A stretch of 64,000 bases of DNA, taken from Prochlorococcus sp. AG-402-L09. GTDB lineage: Bacteria > Cyanobacteriota > Cyanobacteriia > PCC-6307 > Cyanobiaceae. The stretch covers positions 1 through 64,000 of the forward strand of contig QCIK01000006.1 in the NCBI GenBank assembly GCA_003216715.1, written 5' to 3'. The notes under the pieces were generated by a model, which searched no databases, was not told the DNA's origin, and saw only the letters and a list, made by a program, of their open reading frames with translations. The translations under genes were made by a program, and so were the position numbers. Positions 45,613 through 55,352 of this stretch are shown piece after piece. Positions within the stretch are counted from its first letter, which is position 1; the number at the start of each line of letters is the position of its first letter.

Positions 45613-45960
45613 ATGAAATTATTTAGTCATTCTTCATGTTCAACTTGTCGCAAAGCGATTAAGTGGCTTAAAAATAATGATATTGCCTTTGAATTAATTG
45701 ATATTTTAAATACTCCCCCGTCTAAGGACATGATTATCTCAGCTAGTGAGCTATATGGGAGTAGAAAATATCTTTTAAATACTAGTGGAGTTATGTATCG
45801 TTCTATCGGTGCAAAAGTTGTTCAAAAAATGAGTGATAATGAATTATTTGAGAAACTTGTTAGGGAACCCAGCTTAATAAAGCGACCTTTTCTATATAAG
45901 ACTAATAAATGCTTTTTAATTGGGTTTAAAGAAGAAAAGTGGGCAGAAAAATTGCTTTGA
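45613..45960 (+). CDS. ArsC/Spx-family thioredoxin-fold protein
   Basis: A 115-residue protein with SHSSCSTCRKAIKWLKNNDI at the start (CxxC at about residues 9-12), PPSKDMIISASELYG in the middle and LVREPSLIKRPFLY at about 86-99, the standard ArsC/Spx layout. It could be an arsenate-reductase-like or a YffB/Spx-like redox protein; the CSTC pair leaves both open. It follows ppa by 52 bp on the same strand and precedes lepB. Confidence 0.85.
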   Translation: MKLFSHSSCSTCRKAIKWLKNNDIAFELIDILNTPPSKDMIISASELYGSRKYLLNTSGVMYRSIGAKVVQKMSDNELFEKLVREPSLIKRPFLYKTNKCFLIGFKEEKWAEKLL

Positions 45961-46000
45961 AATTCACATGATGACTAATATCGACTTAAAGTAAGTAGTC

Positions 46001-46735
46001 TTGGCAAATAAAGTAAACTATATATTTATTATTAAGAAATTGGTGAAAAAAATTCTTTCATACTGGAGCAAACAAGCCAAAAATTGTTGGTGGTACTCTT
46101 TTTTTGATACTTGGGGACCTATTTCTTTAACTGTTCTGCTTTATGTAGGTGTCCGTCATTTTATAGCAGAAGCTAGATATATCCCCTCGGGTTCGATGCT
46201 ACCAGGATTGAAAGTGAATGATCGACTGATTGTTGAAAAACTTTCTTTGCGCAAAAGAGCTCCTTTTCGTGGAGAAATTGTAGTTTTCAACTCACCATAT
46301 TCATTTGACAAGAAATTGATTGCTAATAGGCAAACTAAACTTCCGTCTAAATTTCAATGCTCATTAATAACTTTTCCATTGATTTCATGGGTACCTACTT
46401 TATCTGATCGTGCTTGTGATGCTTATATTAAACGTGTAGTAGCTGTAGGAGGAGATCAGCTTATTGTTAATGCTAGTGGGGCGATTATTTTAAATGGCAA
46501 ATCGATGAACGAACCATATGTTGAATACTTTTGCCCAAATAAACCAGAATTTAATCTATGTCGACCGATGTCTACAACTGTTCCGAAAGGGTATGCATTC
46601 GTTTTGGGTGATAATCGAGCTAATAGTTGGGATAGTCGTTTTTGGCCAGGAGGTGGGCTCTTGCCCGAGAAAGAAATAATTGGCAAAGCAACCTGGCGGT
46701 TTTGGCCTATTAGTCGTTTTGGCAAGCCTGATTAA
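46001..46735 (+). CDS. lepB: signal peptidase I
   Basis: LepB cleaves signal peptides of exported proteins on the outer face of the plasma or thylakoid membrane. The catalytic Ser is in IPSGSMLPGLKVNDRLIVEK (about residues 64-83) and the Lys in DAYIKRVVAVGGDQ (about 140-153); the ALGDNRANSWDSRFWPG-type box is FVLGDNRANSWDSRFWPGG. One N-terminal membrane segment (ISLTVLLYVGVRHFIA). The start is a TTG at 46001 since no ATG is in place. The 3' end overlaps the dihydroorotase-like gene tail-to-tail by 26 bp. Confidence 0.95.
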   Translation: MANKVNYIFIIKKLVKKILSYWSKQAKNCWWYSFFDTWGPISLTVLLYVGVRHFIAEARYIPSGSMLPGLKVNDRLIVEKLSLRKRAPFRGEIVVFNSPYSFDKKLIANRQTKLPSKFQCSLITFPLISWVPTLSDRACDAYIKRVVAVGGDQLIVNASGAIILNGKSMNEPYVEYFCPNKPEFNLCRPMSTTVPKGYAFVLGDNRANSWDSRFWPGGGLLPEKEIIGKATWRFWPISRFGKPD

Positions 46736-47984
46736 TAAGCCCACAATCTATAACTTTCCCATAGACTTTTTTGTCTTTGATTGGTTGATTAGTCGCAGTA
46801 GTTAATTGATTTTCTTCATTAGATTGGACCCATTCTTTTTCAGGATCAAACAATAACCATCGGTTGCTATTTAAACTTAATTTTTCTTCAGCTTGGCTTA
46901 ATAGTTTAGATGGACCAAAACTAATTTTTTCCCACAATTTCTCTACATCCCATTTTGACTTTCTCACTAATTGATCCCAGAGCAAAGGTAAAACTAGGTT
47001 ATAACAACTAATTCCTTTTTTCCTTTTATTTGCAGGTAGTTTCGTTTCCGAGTCATCTGTAGGAGTTGAGTGGACAGATATTGCGGTTAAGACATTATCC
47101 TCTAAACCTTTTATAAGGGAAGATCTATCTTTTGGCGATCCTAATGAGGGCGTTACGCTCCATCCAATATCAAAGGGAGAAAGACTTGAATTGTCATTTA
47201 CTAAATGCCACCATAAAACAGTTGACATTGGCTTTGAGTATGCATTCTTCAGCATTGCAACACCTTCAGATGTTGAAATATTCATCAACCTTAGAGCTAT
47301 TTCAGGATATTGTTTCTGAAGCTCAAGTAATTGAATAAGAGGAAGAATTTCACTTTCAATAGGATCAGGAGGCCAGCCGGCCCTCAGAGTATCTACACTT
47401 TGTCTAGACATCCCACCTGCTTGAATTGATTTATCTCTTGGTGCAATTAGTATAGGGGAATGTTTCATTTCTCCAAGTAAAAAACCTTGCCTAAGAAGCT
47501 CAAGGGGAGGCATAAAGTCGTCATCACTTAAGCCAATAGCTCCATTTTGTAGTAGATGAGTATGCTTTGAAAGTGAAACTCCCTTTCCACTTAGGCTGAA
47601 ACCTCCCCATAAATGTATTAAAAGCTCACTTTTGATAGTCTTTAAAGAAATAATCGGCTCAATATGGTCTCTCCAAAAATTACCTCTTGGTAAGATCCCT
47701 ACTTGGCCATATCCAGCAGATGTAGCTTTTTTAATAAGTGTATGGATATTCTCTTCTTTACCATTAAAGGGAGATTCTAAAAAAGAATGAGGATCAACAA
47801 GACATGGTGCTAAAAGCATATTTTTAGCTTTTTGTGGCTTAATTCCTAAAAGTTCTGCATTTTGAATTGCCTTTTTACCAAATGCTTTTACTACACCATC
47901 TTTTATTAAAACAGCTTTTTTCCTTAAAGTAGATCTAGACCCTTCAAGGATTTGAATATTTTCAAAAAAATAACTACTAGACAT
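46710..47984 (-). CDS. dihydroorotase-like protein with degraded metal site
   Basis: A 424-residue amidohydrolase-fold protein related to PyrC/AllB. Recognisable elements are LAPCLVDPHSFLESPFN at about residues 55-71, a SAGYGQVGILPRGN segment, and LRLMNISTSEGVAMLKNA. Active dihydroorotases need a DPHVH-type metal pair, a His before VST, and a SDHAP Asp; here these appear as DPHSF, MNIST and VHSTP, so at least three ligands are lost. It is probably a non-catalytic partner or has another function. It is convergent with lepB (26-bp overlap), with the double mutase gene directly upstream on the same strand. Confidence 0.8.
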   Translation of the reverse strand: MSSSYFFENIQILEGSRSTLRKKAVLIKDGVVKAFGKKAIQNAELLGIKPQKAKNMLLAPCLVDPHSFLESPFNGKEENIHTLIKKATSAGYGQVGILPRGNFWRDHIEPIISLKTIKSELLIHLWGGFSLSGKGVSLSKHTHLLQNGAIGLSDDDFMPPLELLRQGFLLGEMKHSPILIAPRDKSIQAGGMSRQSVDTLRAGWPPDPIESEILPLIQLLELQKQYPEIALRLMNISTSEGVAMLKNAYSKPMSTVLWWHLVNDNSSLSPFDIGWSVTPSLGSPKDRSSLIKGLEDNVLTAISVHSTPTDDSETKLPANKRKKGISCYNLVLPLLWDQLVRKSKWDVEKLWEKISFGPSKLLSQAEEKLSLNSNRWLLFDPEKEWVQSNEENQLTTATNQPIKDKKVYGKVIDCGLINQACQND

Positions 47985-47988
47985 TAAA

Positions 47989-49317
47989 TTAAAGAGCCCC
48001 AGTAGCTGTTGAGTCGATGATTCCTCCCAAATGAGAAGTGATGTTTAGACAAGTGATTTGATCTGGTTGTCCTTCGATTTCTGAGAGATCAACAACAGTA
48101 ATTCCACCATTACCTTGCTTTATCATCCAAATTGTTGATGGCATTAATCCTAAAAGATGACAAAGAATAGTTTTGTTAACTGCATCATGAGCGACAACCA
48201 ATGCCGTTTCATCGTTTTTAAGATCTTTACAAATCTCTTCCCAACCGTTAATGGATCTGGTGGAGACTTCGTTAATATTTTCTCCCTCTGGCATTTGAAC
48301 TTTTTCAGGAAAAGTTTTCCATTCTTTAAGAAGATCTGGCCAATCGGATTGAATTTCAGACTCCAACTTTCCTTCCCATTTTCCATGACCAATCTCTTTC
48401 AGGTTATCCTTAAGAGAAATTTCGATTCCGGAATGTTTTTCTAGAATTATTTGAGCTGTTTCTTGTGGTCTTGAGAGAGAACTACTAAAAGCTTTATCTA
48501 TAATAGTATCTTTTAAAAATTCACTTGCAGCCTTGGCTTGGGCTTTACCATTTTCATTAAGGGGAATATCAATTTGTCCTTGGAATCTTCCCTGTTGATT
48601 CCAATCAGTTTCACCATGCCTGACTAAAATAACCCTTTTTTTACTCCTTTTCTTGGGAAGACCAAGTTGTAAATGAGCTACATTATTAAGACACTCAATT
48701 TGAACTTGTCTATCTTCCCAATTATTAAAAACAATATTACAAATTGAGATTGATGTATTGTCCAGCCTCAATCTCCTAAGGCCTTTTGATGGTTCATTGA
48801 TTAATTTTAGTATTAAGCATCTAAGAATTGCATTATGAGCAACTATTAAAATAGTTTTATTAGAATCTGAATAAGTCTTGAATAAGGATTTTAAAAAATT
48901 TTCAGCTTGGGATAAGAGTTCTTTAATTGGTTGAACTTTAGTACCATCTTCTCTATTGATTGATAGTTCTTTTGGCTGCTTTTCCCAAATAGCAAGATCA
49001 TTTGGATAAAGACTTTTTATCTCATTTTTTGTTAAACCACTCCAAATTCCAAGATCAACCTCCAGGAGCTCATTAGTGTAGGTCGCTTGAAGTTTGCTTT
49101 GATGTTGATTGATAATGATTTTTGTGGTTTCTGAAGCTCTTTGTAAAGGGGAGCTATAAATCTCATCTATTGGAACGGAAGAGAGTATTTCCCCTGCAGC
49201 TTTGGCTTGTAATTGCCCTTCTTTAGTTAATGTTGAAAGGTCGTTTCTTCCCTGAATACGACCCTCCTTATTAAAACTACTCAATCCATGACGAACAAAA
49301 ATTAGACGCAATGTCAT
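47989..49317 (-). CDS. tandem phosphoglycerate-mutase/histidine-phosphatase protein
   Basis: A 442-residue protein with two complete histidine phosphatase domains. Domain 1 has FVRHGLSSFNKEGRIQGRND at the start, SSPLQRASETTKII, LLEVDLGIWSG and LIVAHNAILR. Domain 2 (from about residue 225) has LVRHGETDWNQQGRFQGQID, SSSLSRPQETAQII, LKEIGHGKWEG and LVVAHDAVNK. Both keep the RHG His, Arg and second His. Glycolytic mutase, phosphoserine phosphatase and other phosphatase roles are all possible. It is followed 4 bp later by the dihydroorotase-like gene. Confidence 0.88.
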   Translation of the reverse strand: MTLRLIFVRHGLSSFNKEGRIQGRNDLSTLTKEGQLQAKAAGEILSSVPIDEIYSSPLQRASETTKIIINQHQSKLQATYTNELLEVDLGIWSGLTKNEIKSLYPNDLAIWEKQPKELSINREDGTKVQPIKELLSQAENFLKSLFKTYSDSNKTILIVAHNAILRCLILKLINEPSKGLRRLRLDNTSISICNIVFNNWEDRQVQIECLNNVAHLQLGLPKKRSKKRVILVRHGETDWNQQGRFQGQIDIPLNENGKAQAKAASEFLKDTIIDKAFSSSLSRPQETAQIILEKHSGIEISLKDNLKEIGHGKWEGKLESEIQSDWPDLLKEWKTFPEKVQMPEGENINEVSTRSINGWEEICKDLKNDETALVVAHDAVNKTILCHLLGLMPSTIWMIKQGNGGITVVDLSEIEGQPDQITCLNITSHLGGIIDSTATGAL

Positions 49318-49426
49318 TAAATAAGATGTCTTCTAGATAATTATGGTATTAGCCATGAGGGCAATCTAATGTTCTTTCAGTAAAGATAGAAGTCTTTCTC
49401 CATGTCAATCTTCACAAGTTGATTTT

Positions 49427-50773
49427 ATGAGACAAGCTAAAACCGGGTGGAAATGGGCTGTAGCTCTTTTTTCATTACTTTTAACTTTTTTAATTTGGCG
49501 ACAGGGTTTGCAAGAAAGCTTTGATCGACCCTCAGTGGCACCAAAAATTTCATTGATGCAAACTGAGATGGCAGTATCAGCTTCATCATCCTTACCTGAA
49601 AGAATAAAAGATGTATCTTTAGGTTCAGAACCTAAAAAAAAGCTATATCAAACTCTTAAAAAGATTTCCTTGGAAGAAATTGAGGATAGAGAGAGACTAT
49701 TATTAGCGGTTCTTGAAGAGTCTGAGAATGAGCAAAAAATAATATTGGAAAAAGGTTTTAAAGATAATAAATTTGAAACTGTTAAAGGCTATCTATTAGA
49801 TAGACAAAAAGGTAAAGAATTAGATCGATTTCCTGAATTTAATGAGATTAAATTAGACCCTTTACTTTATCAAGTTTCATGTTCTAGCCTTGGATTTAGT
49901 GATAAAAAGTGTATTAATCAAAAGTATAATTCGATAATTGCTGCAAGACTTTTAACTTCTCAGTTGTTACCATTTTTTGCTTCATTGATAGGTTGTATAT
50001 TGTTGATTAAGTATGCTTTAATTTTTTTAAGAAAGAAATATACACAATGGCCAGAAATCATTGCTCCTCCATTATCTATAATAGATATGATTATTTTGAT
50101 TTCTGGTGGTTTTGTTGTTATTGGTGAAGTTGTTTTCCCCGCGCTAATAATACCCATAACTGATTTATTATTTAATAATTTATCCTCTCCACTTAAGGAG
50201 TCTTTAAGAGTATTTATTGGTTACTGCTCAATGACTATTGGACCTTTATTGATTATTCGATACCAATTAATGGCTCTTGTTCCTTTAGAAGTTGAGGGAG
50301 GATGGTTACAATGGAAAATTAAACCAATTAAAGAAGGAATTCTTAAGTCAATAAGTGGCTGGTTGATGATTATGCCTTTGGTGTTGCTTATTGGGTGGCT
50401 AATGAATGAGATTATTGGTGATCAGGGTGGAAGTAATCCTTTGTTGGAACTTGTTTTAAGTAGTGATGAATTTATTCCATTGTTTTTACTTTTGATTACA
50501 ACTGTTTTTTTAGCTCCAGTTTTTGAGGAGTTGGTTTTTAGAGGTATTCTTCTGCCTGTATTGGTATCTAAAGTTGGCAAAATCAATGGAGTTTTATTAA
50601 GTGCTTTGATCTTTGCTTTGGCTCATTTAAGTGTAGGAGAACTACCTCCCTTATTCGTGTTAGGTATCGGTCTTGGTTTGATGAGATTGAGCTCAGGAAG
50701 GTTGTTTCCTTGTGCTCTAATGCACTCTCTTTGGAATGGTGTCACTTTTATTAGCTTATTATTAGTAGCTTGA
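49427..50773 (+). CDS. CPBP (CAAX/Rce1-like) intramembrane metalloprotease
   Basis: A 448-residue membrane protein. A short N-terminal segment (WAVALFSLLLTFLIW) is followed by a charged coiled region to about residue 170, then about six membrane helices. The CPBP motifs are FEELVFRGILLPVL (EExxxR, about residues 366-379), FALAHLSVG and LMHSLWNG, the expected Glu and His ligands. Family members include bacteriocin immunity and membrane-protein processing factors; the cyanobacterial target is unknown. Divergent from the double mutase gene. Confidence 0.88.
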   Translation: MRQAKTGWKWAVALFSLLLTFLIWRQGLQESFDRPSVAPKISLMQTEMAVSASSSLPERIKDVSLGSEPKKKLYQTLKKISLEEIEDRERLLLAVLEESENEQKIILEKGFKDNKFETVKGYLLDRQKGKELDRFPEFNEIKLDPLLYQVSCSSLGFSDKKCINQKYNSIIAARLLTSQLLPFFASLIGCILLIKYALIFLRKKYTQWPEIIAPPLSIIDMIILISGGFVVIGEVVFPALIIPITDLLFNNLSSPLKESLRVFIGYCSMTIGPLLIIRYQLMALVPLEVEGGWLQWKIKPIKEGILKSISGWLMIMPLVLLIGWLMNEIIGDQGGSNPLLELVLSSDEFIPLFLLLITTVFLAPVFEELVFRGILLPVLVSKVGKINGVLLSALIFALAHLSVGELPPLFVLGIGLGLMRLSSGRLFPCALMHSLWNGVTFISLLLVA

Positions 50774-50857
50774 TATTAAATAAATAAAACATCAGCATTT
50801 CAGCTCTTGCAGTTGCTTGATGAAGGTGTTTGACTTGAATTGATTTAATATTTTGAT

Positions 50858-51322
50858 TTGGTTAGTCGTACTCTATATAAAAAAAAAGTAGGACAATTTC
50901 AAAAAAAGAAGTTGCCAAGGAGTGTCCTAAATAGTGTTTTTTCTTCAAAACAGGTTCAAAGGAGATTTCCAATTCAAGCGGCTTTTCATATTATTTTAGA
51001 CGGTGCATTGTTAGGAATACTAACGACAGTGGCAATAATGTCATCCGTAGCTCTGCACTCACAATATTTATGGACTAAGTCTTTTAATAAACTTGAGATT
51101 ACCAGAGATTTGAATAGAAGGATATTGGAATCAACTTCAATACTTGAAAGTTATCTTTTGAAAAATCAAAAGTTATCTAGAAAATTTGTTCCGACAAAAG
51201 CGGAGGATCTTATATACATCGATAGACCAATATCAGTAAAAAATAGGCGGTTAGTTAATAAGACATATGAAAGTCAATTAATGGAAAAATTATCTTCTTT
51301 TCCCATTAAGCCAGGTTATTAA
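50858..51322 (+). CDS. FtsL-like small membrane protein upstream of ftsI
   Basis: Up to 154 residues from TTG 50858. A basic N-terminal part (KKKVGQFQKKKLPRS) is followed by one hydrophobic segment (ALLGILTTVAIMSSVALHSQ, about residues 50-69) and a helical extracytoplasmic part (FNKLEITRDLNRRILESTSI) that could be a coiled coil. This topology and the position 8 bp before ftsI match FtsL of other bacteria, but sequence similarity is not obvious to me. FtsL-like is thus a context-based guess. Confidence 0.6.
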   Translation: MVSRTLYKKKVGQFQKKKLPRSVLNSVFSSKQVQRRFPIQAAFHIILDGALLGILTTVAIMSSVALHSQYLWTKSFNKLEITRDLNRRILESTSILESYLLKNQKLSRKFVPTKAEDLIYIDRPISVKNRRLVNKTYESQLMEKLSSFPIKPGY

Positions 51323-51330
51323 TATTTTTC

Positions 51331-53127
51331 ATGAGAAGTATTAATTCTAGAAAGAAGAGAAAGGCATTTAAGGTGAAAACTCTTTCGCCTCTAGCGCAGT
51401 CACGATTTAGAATTATCTTCCTTCTGTTATGTTTTGGACTTGGAGGCCTTTTTTTTAGAATAGGTTGGCTTCAAGTATTTCAGGCTAATCAATTAAGAGC
51501 TTTAGCACGTCAAGTTCAAACGGAACAAAAGAAGCCTCTTGGTACACGTCGATCTATTGTAGATAGAAATGGAAAGCTTGTCGCAATTGATGAGAAACGT
51601 TTTAAGATTTGGGCTCATCCCAGATATTTTAATTTCCCTGGTGATTCATTTAGGAATGTGCGTAAACCTGTAGAAGTAGCAAGACTTCTTTCTATCCCAT
51701 TATCCAAAAGTGTTGATGAAATTTTAAACAAGTTAGGAAATTATTCTTCAGGGGTAAAACTGGCAGAGGGATTAACCCCCGAGAAAGCTAATACAATTAA
51801 GCAACTTGGAATAAGTGGTATAGATTTGGAGGCGTATCCTCAAAGGCTTTATCCTCATGGATCACTTTTTGCAAATGTAGTTGGTTTTTTGGATTTAGAT
51901 AGAAGACCTCAGGCAGGATTGGAATTAAGTTTAGATAGAGATCTTAAGCGTTTAGAGAAAGCAAGTGTACTCAGAATAGGAGCTGATGGAACACCATTAC
52001 CTATGGGTGTTCAACGTGGTGTCTTTGATGAGGATCAACTAAGTCTGCAGCTAACCTTAGATGTAAGACTTCAAGAAGTAGCTGTTAAAGAAATAAGTAA
52101 GCAAGTAAAGAAGTGGAATGCGAAAAAAGGTGTAGTAATCGTAATGGATATAGATACAGGAGAACTACTGGCATTGGCTTCTACACCAACTTATGATCCT
52201 AATAAGTACTGGGATTATTCTCCATCTCTTTTTAAAGAGTGGTCAGTGCAAGAATTATTTGAACCTGGTTCTACCTTTAAGCCAATTAACTTGGCTTTGG
52301 CATTGGAGGAGGGAGTTATAAGTCCTAATGGAGAAGTGAATGATGATGGTCTAGTTACTGTAGGAGGATGGCCTCTCTCGAATTGGGATCGAAAGCCTAA
52401 CGGGATATTGACTTTTCCTGAGGTGTTACAAGTCTCAAGCAATGTAGGTATGGTTAAGATTATGAATAAATTGAATGCGAGTGATTATTGGCAATGGTTA
52501 AGGCGCTTAGGTATAGATGAAATCCCAGAAACTGATCTGCCAGGAGCTGTTTCTGGGCAAATAAAATCAAAGCAGACATTTGTGAATCAACCGATAGAAC
52601 CAGCGGTAGCCTCTTTTGGTCAAGGCTTTTCTATTACTCCGCTTAAATTAGCTCAATTGCATGCTTTGATTGCAAATGGTGGCAGACTTGTTACGCCTCA
52701 TATTACCAAAGGCCTGAAAGGTGATTATGAGTCGCATTTCAATGCTCCTTCAGTATCTAAGCAAGTTTTATCTCCTAAGGTTGCAAAGACTGTCCTTGGA
52801 TGGATGGAAACAGTTGTTTCCTTTTATGATGAAAGTGGTATTGAGGTAAGTGTTCCTGGCTATCGAATTGGAGGAAAAACTGGGACGGCACAAAAATCGC
52901 AGGATGGCTTTAACTACAATTCTAAAATTTGCAGTTTTGTTGCAAGTCTACCTATCGATGATCCTCGTTATGTTGTTTTAGCAGTTATTGATGAACCCCA
53001 AAAGCCAAATGCCTATGGAGCAACTGTGGCTCTCCCTGTAGCAAAAAAAATTATTGAGACTTTGCTTGTGATAGAAAAAATCCCTCCAAGTATTTCTAAA
53101 AAAGAACATTTAGCTATCAAAAGCTAA
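51331..53127 (+). CDS. ftsI: septal peptidoglycan transpeptidase FtsI (PBP3-type)
   Basis: FtsI cross-links septal peptidoglycan. One N-terminal membrane segment (FRIIFLLLCFGLGGLFFRIGW, in part) is followed by the PBP dimerisation region with GTRRSIVDRNGKLVA. Transpeptidase motifs are SxxK in LFEPGSTFKPINLAL, SxN in VSSNVGMVKI and KTG in GYRIGGKTGTAQKSQ. The length of 598 fits. It follows the FtsL-like gene by 8 bp and precedes tal by 92 bp. No mraW or mur genes are in the window. Confidence 0.95.
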   Translation: MRSINSRKKRKAFKVKTLSPLAQSRFRIIFLLLCFGLGGLFFRIGWLQVFQANQLRALARQVQTEQKKPLGTRRSIVDRNGKLVAIDEKRFKIWAHPRYFNFPGDSFRNVRKPVEVARLLSIPLSKSVDEILNKLGNYSSGVKLAEGLTPEKANTIKQLGISGIDLEAYPQRLYPHGSLFANVVGFLDLDRRPQAGLELSLDRDLKRLEKASVLRIGADGTPLPMGVQRGVFDEDQLSLQLTLDVRLQEVAVKEISKQVKKWNAKKGVVIVMDIDTGELLALASTPTYDPNKYWDYSPSLFKEWSVQELFEPGSTFKPINLALALEEGVISPNGEVNDDGLVTVGGWPLSNWDRKPNGILTFPEVLQVSSNVGMVKIMNKLNASDYWQWLRRLGIDEIPETDLPGAVSGQIKSKQTFVNQPIEPAVASFGQGFSITPLKLAQLHALIANGGRLVTPHITKGLKGDYESHFNAPSVSKQVLSPKVAKTVLGWMETVVSFYDESGIEVSVPGYRIGGKTGTAQKSQDGFNYNSKICSFVASLPIDDPRYVVLAVIDEPQKPNAYGATVALPVAKKIIETLLVIEKIPPSISKKEHLAIKS

Positions 53128-53219
53128 GAGATGGCTAAATTTTTCCAAAAGTACTAATTAAGGGGTGAAATCTATAAAAAATATAGCTAGTCTGTTACCT
53201 ATGAAAGAAGTTTTAAATT

Positions 53220-54218
53220 ATGGAATCCCTTCTTAATCAGTTATCTTCAATGACTGTGGTGGTGGCTGATACTGGTGATCTTGAAGCGATCAAAAAATTT
53301 CATCCCAGAGACGCTACAACAAATCCTTCTTTGATTTTGGCGGCCGCACAAATCCCTGCTTATCAAAGTTTGATTGATCAAGCACTTACGACTTCAAGAA
53401 AAATGTTAGGAGCCAGTGCCTCCACTACAGATGTGGTTAAGGAGGCTTTGGATGAGCTTTGTGTTGTCTTTGGTAAAGAGATTTTGAAATTAATTCCTGG
53501 CCGTGTTTCCACAGAGGTTGATGCGAGGCTAAGTTTTGATACTGACGCCACTATTGCCAAAGCAAGAAAAATAATTGCTAAATATAATCAGGATGGCATT
53601 TCGAACGATCGGGTTTTAATCAAAATTGCTTCTACTTGGGAGGGAATAAAAGCTGCTGAGGTATTAGAAAAAGAAAATATTCATTGCAACCTAACTTTAT
53701 TGTTTAATTTTTATCAAGCAGTTGCTTGTGCTGAGGCAGGTGTAACGCTTATTTCTCCCTTTGTTGGAAGGATTTTAGATTGGTATAAATCTGCTACGGG
53801 AAGAGATTCTTATCCAGCGGCTGAAGATCCAGGGGTCGTTTCTGTTACTAAAATATTTAATTATTTCAAGTCAAATGGTTATAAGACAGAGGTCATGGGG
53901 GCAAGTTTCAGAAATATAGATGAAATAACCGAGCTTGCAGGATGTGATTTGTTGACGATTTCTCCTAAATTACTTCAGCAACTTAATGAAACATATTCGG
54001 ACTTGCCAATTAAGTTAAATGCACAAAAACCTTTAGTAATTGAAGAGACAATTCATTTAGATCAGACATCTTTTGAACTAATGATGGCTGGAGATAAAAT
54101 GGCTACGGAAAAGCTTGATGAAGGAATTACAGGTTTTAGTAAAGCAATTGATAAATTAGAAAATCAATTGAACGAAAGACTTGAGTTGATTGAAGGAGGA
54201 ATTGCCCTAACTCTTTGA
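53220..54218 (+). CDS. tal: transaldolase
   Basis: Transaldolase exchanges dihydroxyacetone units between sugar phosphates in the pentose phosphate pathway. The signatures are [14 protein letters not shown] (about residues 32-45), [12 protein letters not shown], and the Schiff-base Lys in [23 protein letters not shown] (about residue 133). [29 protein letters not shown] follows (in part). The length of 332 is class I. In picocyanobacteria it supports dark or phage-modified carbon flow, as known from related cyanophage tal genes. The last 12 bp overlap the convergent reductase gene. Confidence 0.96.
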   Translation: MESLLNQLSSMTVVVADTGDLEAIKKFHPRDATTNPSLILAAAQIPAYQSLIDQALTTSRKMLGASASTTDVVKEALDELCVVFGKEILKLIPGRVSTEVDARLSFDTDATIAKARKIIAKYNQDGISNDRVLIKIASTWEGIKAAEVLEKENIHCNLTLLFNFYQAVACAEAGVTLISPFVGRILDWYKSATGRDSYPAAEDPGVVSVTKIFNYFKSNGYKTEVMGASFRNIDEITELAGCDLLTISPKLLQQLNETYSDLPIKLNAQKPLVIEETIHLDQTSFELMMAGDKMATEKLDEGITGFSKAIDKLENQLNERLELIEGGIALTL

Positions 54219-55352
54219 ACTTTGATTTTGCAAGAGTAATCTCTTGATTACTCTTTTTGCAATGTCTTCATAACTTATCTCCCCTGAAAGGATTTGTGCA
54301 ATTCTTTTTGGAGCAGTAGGCCTTTTAACACCTAATTGGTATCCAACTTTGGGAAAACGATAAAAAACCTGAGAAATTCTTTTACCCCAAGCCATTGAAT
54401 TCCCCCAATTGCTTTGCATTGTTTTTGTATATTCATCTAAACAATTAACTTCTCCATCCAGCCAATAAATAAGGCTTTTTGCAGCTTCAAATCCACTCAT
54501 TAAAGAGGGCCTTAATCCTTCTGCTAAAAAAGGATCACATAATGAGGCAGCATCTCCAACTAGAAGAATTCCTTCTCCGTTTAATTTACAGTGGCCATTC
54601 CATACTCTTAATTTTTTTTCATTACCAATTACTTCAGAAGGGTCAAAACCTAAATCAGGAAGAAAGGATTTAAGTATTTCATTAACTGGAATTGAATTTT
54701 TATTATCTAGAAAAGTTCCCATTCCAATATTTACTTCATTGTTTAATGGAAAGGCCCATGCAAAACCATTCTTTACTAAGCCAAATTCAAATCTCGCCGT
54801 TTTGCTCCTTAAATTTCCTCTCCTTTTAATTCTTCCTGAGAAAGTTGATGCAAATTTTTGTTTAGTTGGACCTAAATTAAAAGTTTTAGACCAAGGTGAT
54901 TGAGATCCATCAGCAATAACAACTGCTTTTGCCTCTACTTGTCTCCCATCAAGAGCGGTAATTTGCCAAATATTTGATTGTTTTTTTATATCGACTACAT
55001 TAAAAGTAGTCAATAAATTACAACCAGAATTTAGTGCTTGGTCTAATAAGAATGAATCGAGCTTTTCACGTTTGACTATCCAAAAAGGAGAAGAGCCAGA
55101 AAGCTCAGCAACTACTTTGTCGGCATTGCACCAACTAAATTCTACATTTGTGATGACTTCATCAACTATTGGAAAAAGTTTGAAAGGAAACCAATTTTGA
55201 ACTGCAGCAGACATCCCACCACCGCATGTTTTCTCTAGAGAGGAAACATTTTTTTCAAGAATACAAACATTTTTACTTTTATTAGCTAGATGAAATGCTG
55301 TAGTAGTGCCTGATGCTCCCCCTCCAATAATGGCAACATCTACGAGACTCAA
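54207..55352 (-). CDS. FAD-dependent oxidoreductase, geranylgeranyl-reductase-like
   Basis: A 381-residue flavoprotein with [22 protein letters not shown] at the N-terminus (dinucleotide-binding GxGxxG), [25 protein letters not shown] in the middle, and [27 protein letters not shown] (in part; about residues 267-290) near the end. It resembles the ChlP/geranylgeranyl reductase group, which reduces isoprenoid tails, but may be a paralogue and not the main ChlP. It overlaps frr by 4 bp and probably belongs to a pyrH-frr transcript. Confidence 0.82.
   Translation of the reverse strand: MSLVDVAIIGGGASGTTTAFHLANKSKNVCILEKNVSSLEKTCGGGMSAAVQNWFPFKLFPIVDEVITNVEFSWCNADKVVAELSGSSPFWIVKREKLDSFLLDQALNSGCNLLTTFNVVDIKKQSNIWQITALDGRQVEAKAVVIADGSQSPWSKTFNLGPTKQKFASTFSGRIKRRGNLRSKTARFEFGLVKNGFAWAFPLNNEVNIGMGTFLDNKNSIPVNEILKSFLPDLGFDPSEVIGNEKKLRVWNGHCKLNGEGILLVGDAASLCDPFLAEGLRPSLMSGFEAAKSLIYWLDGEVNCLDEYTKTMQSNWGNSMAWGKRISQVFYRFPKVGYQLGVKRPTAPKRIAQILSGEISYEDIAKRVIKRLLLQNQSSKS

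Noticed and set aside
46456-46744. Two minus-strand frames inside lepB
   Set aside because: Both oppose the catalytic region of signal peptidase I and have no start signals or family resemblance.
48150-48444. Frames on both strands inside the double mutase gene
   Set aside because: They overlap the second histidine phosphatase domain in other frames; shadows.
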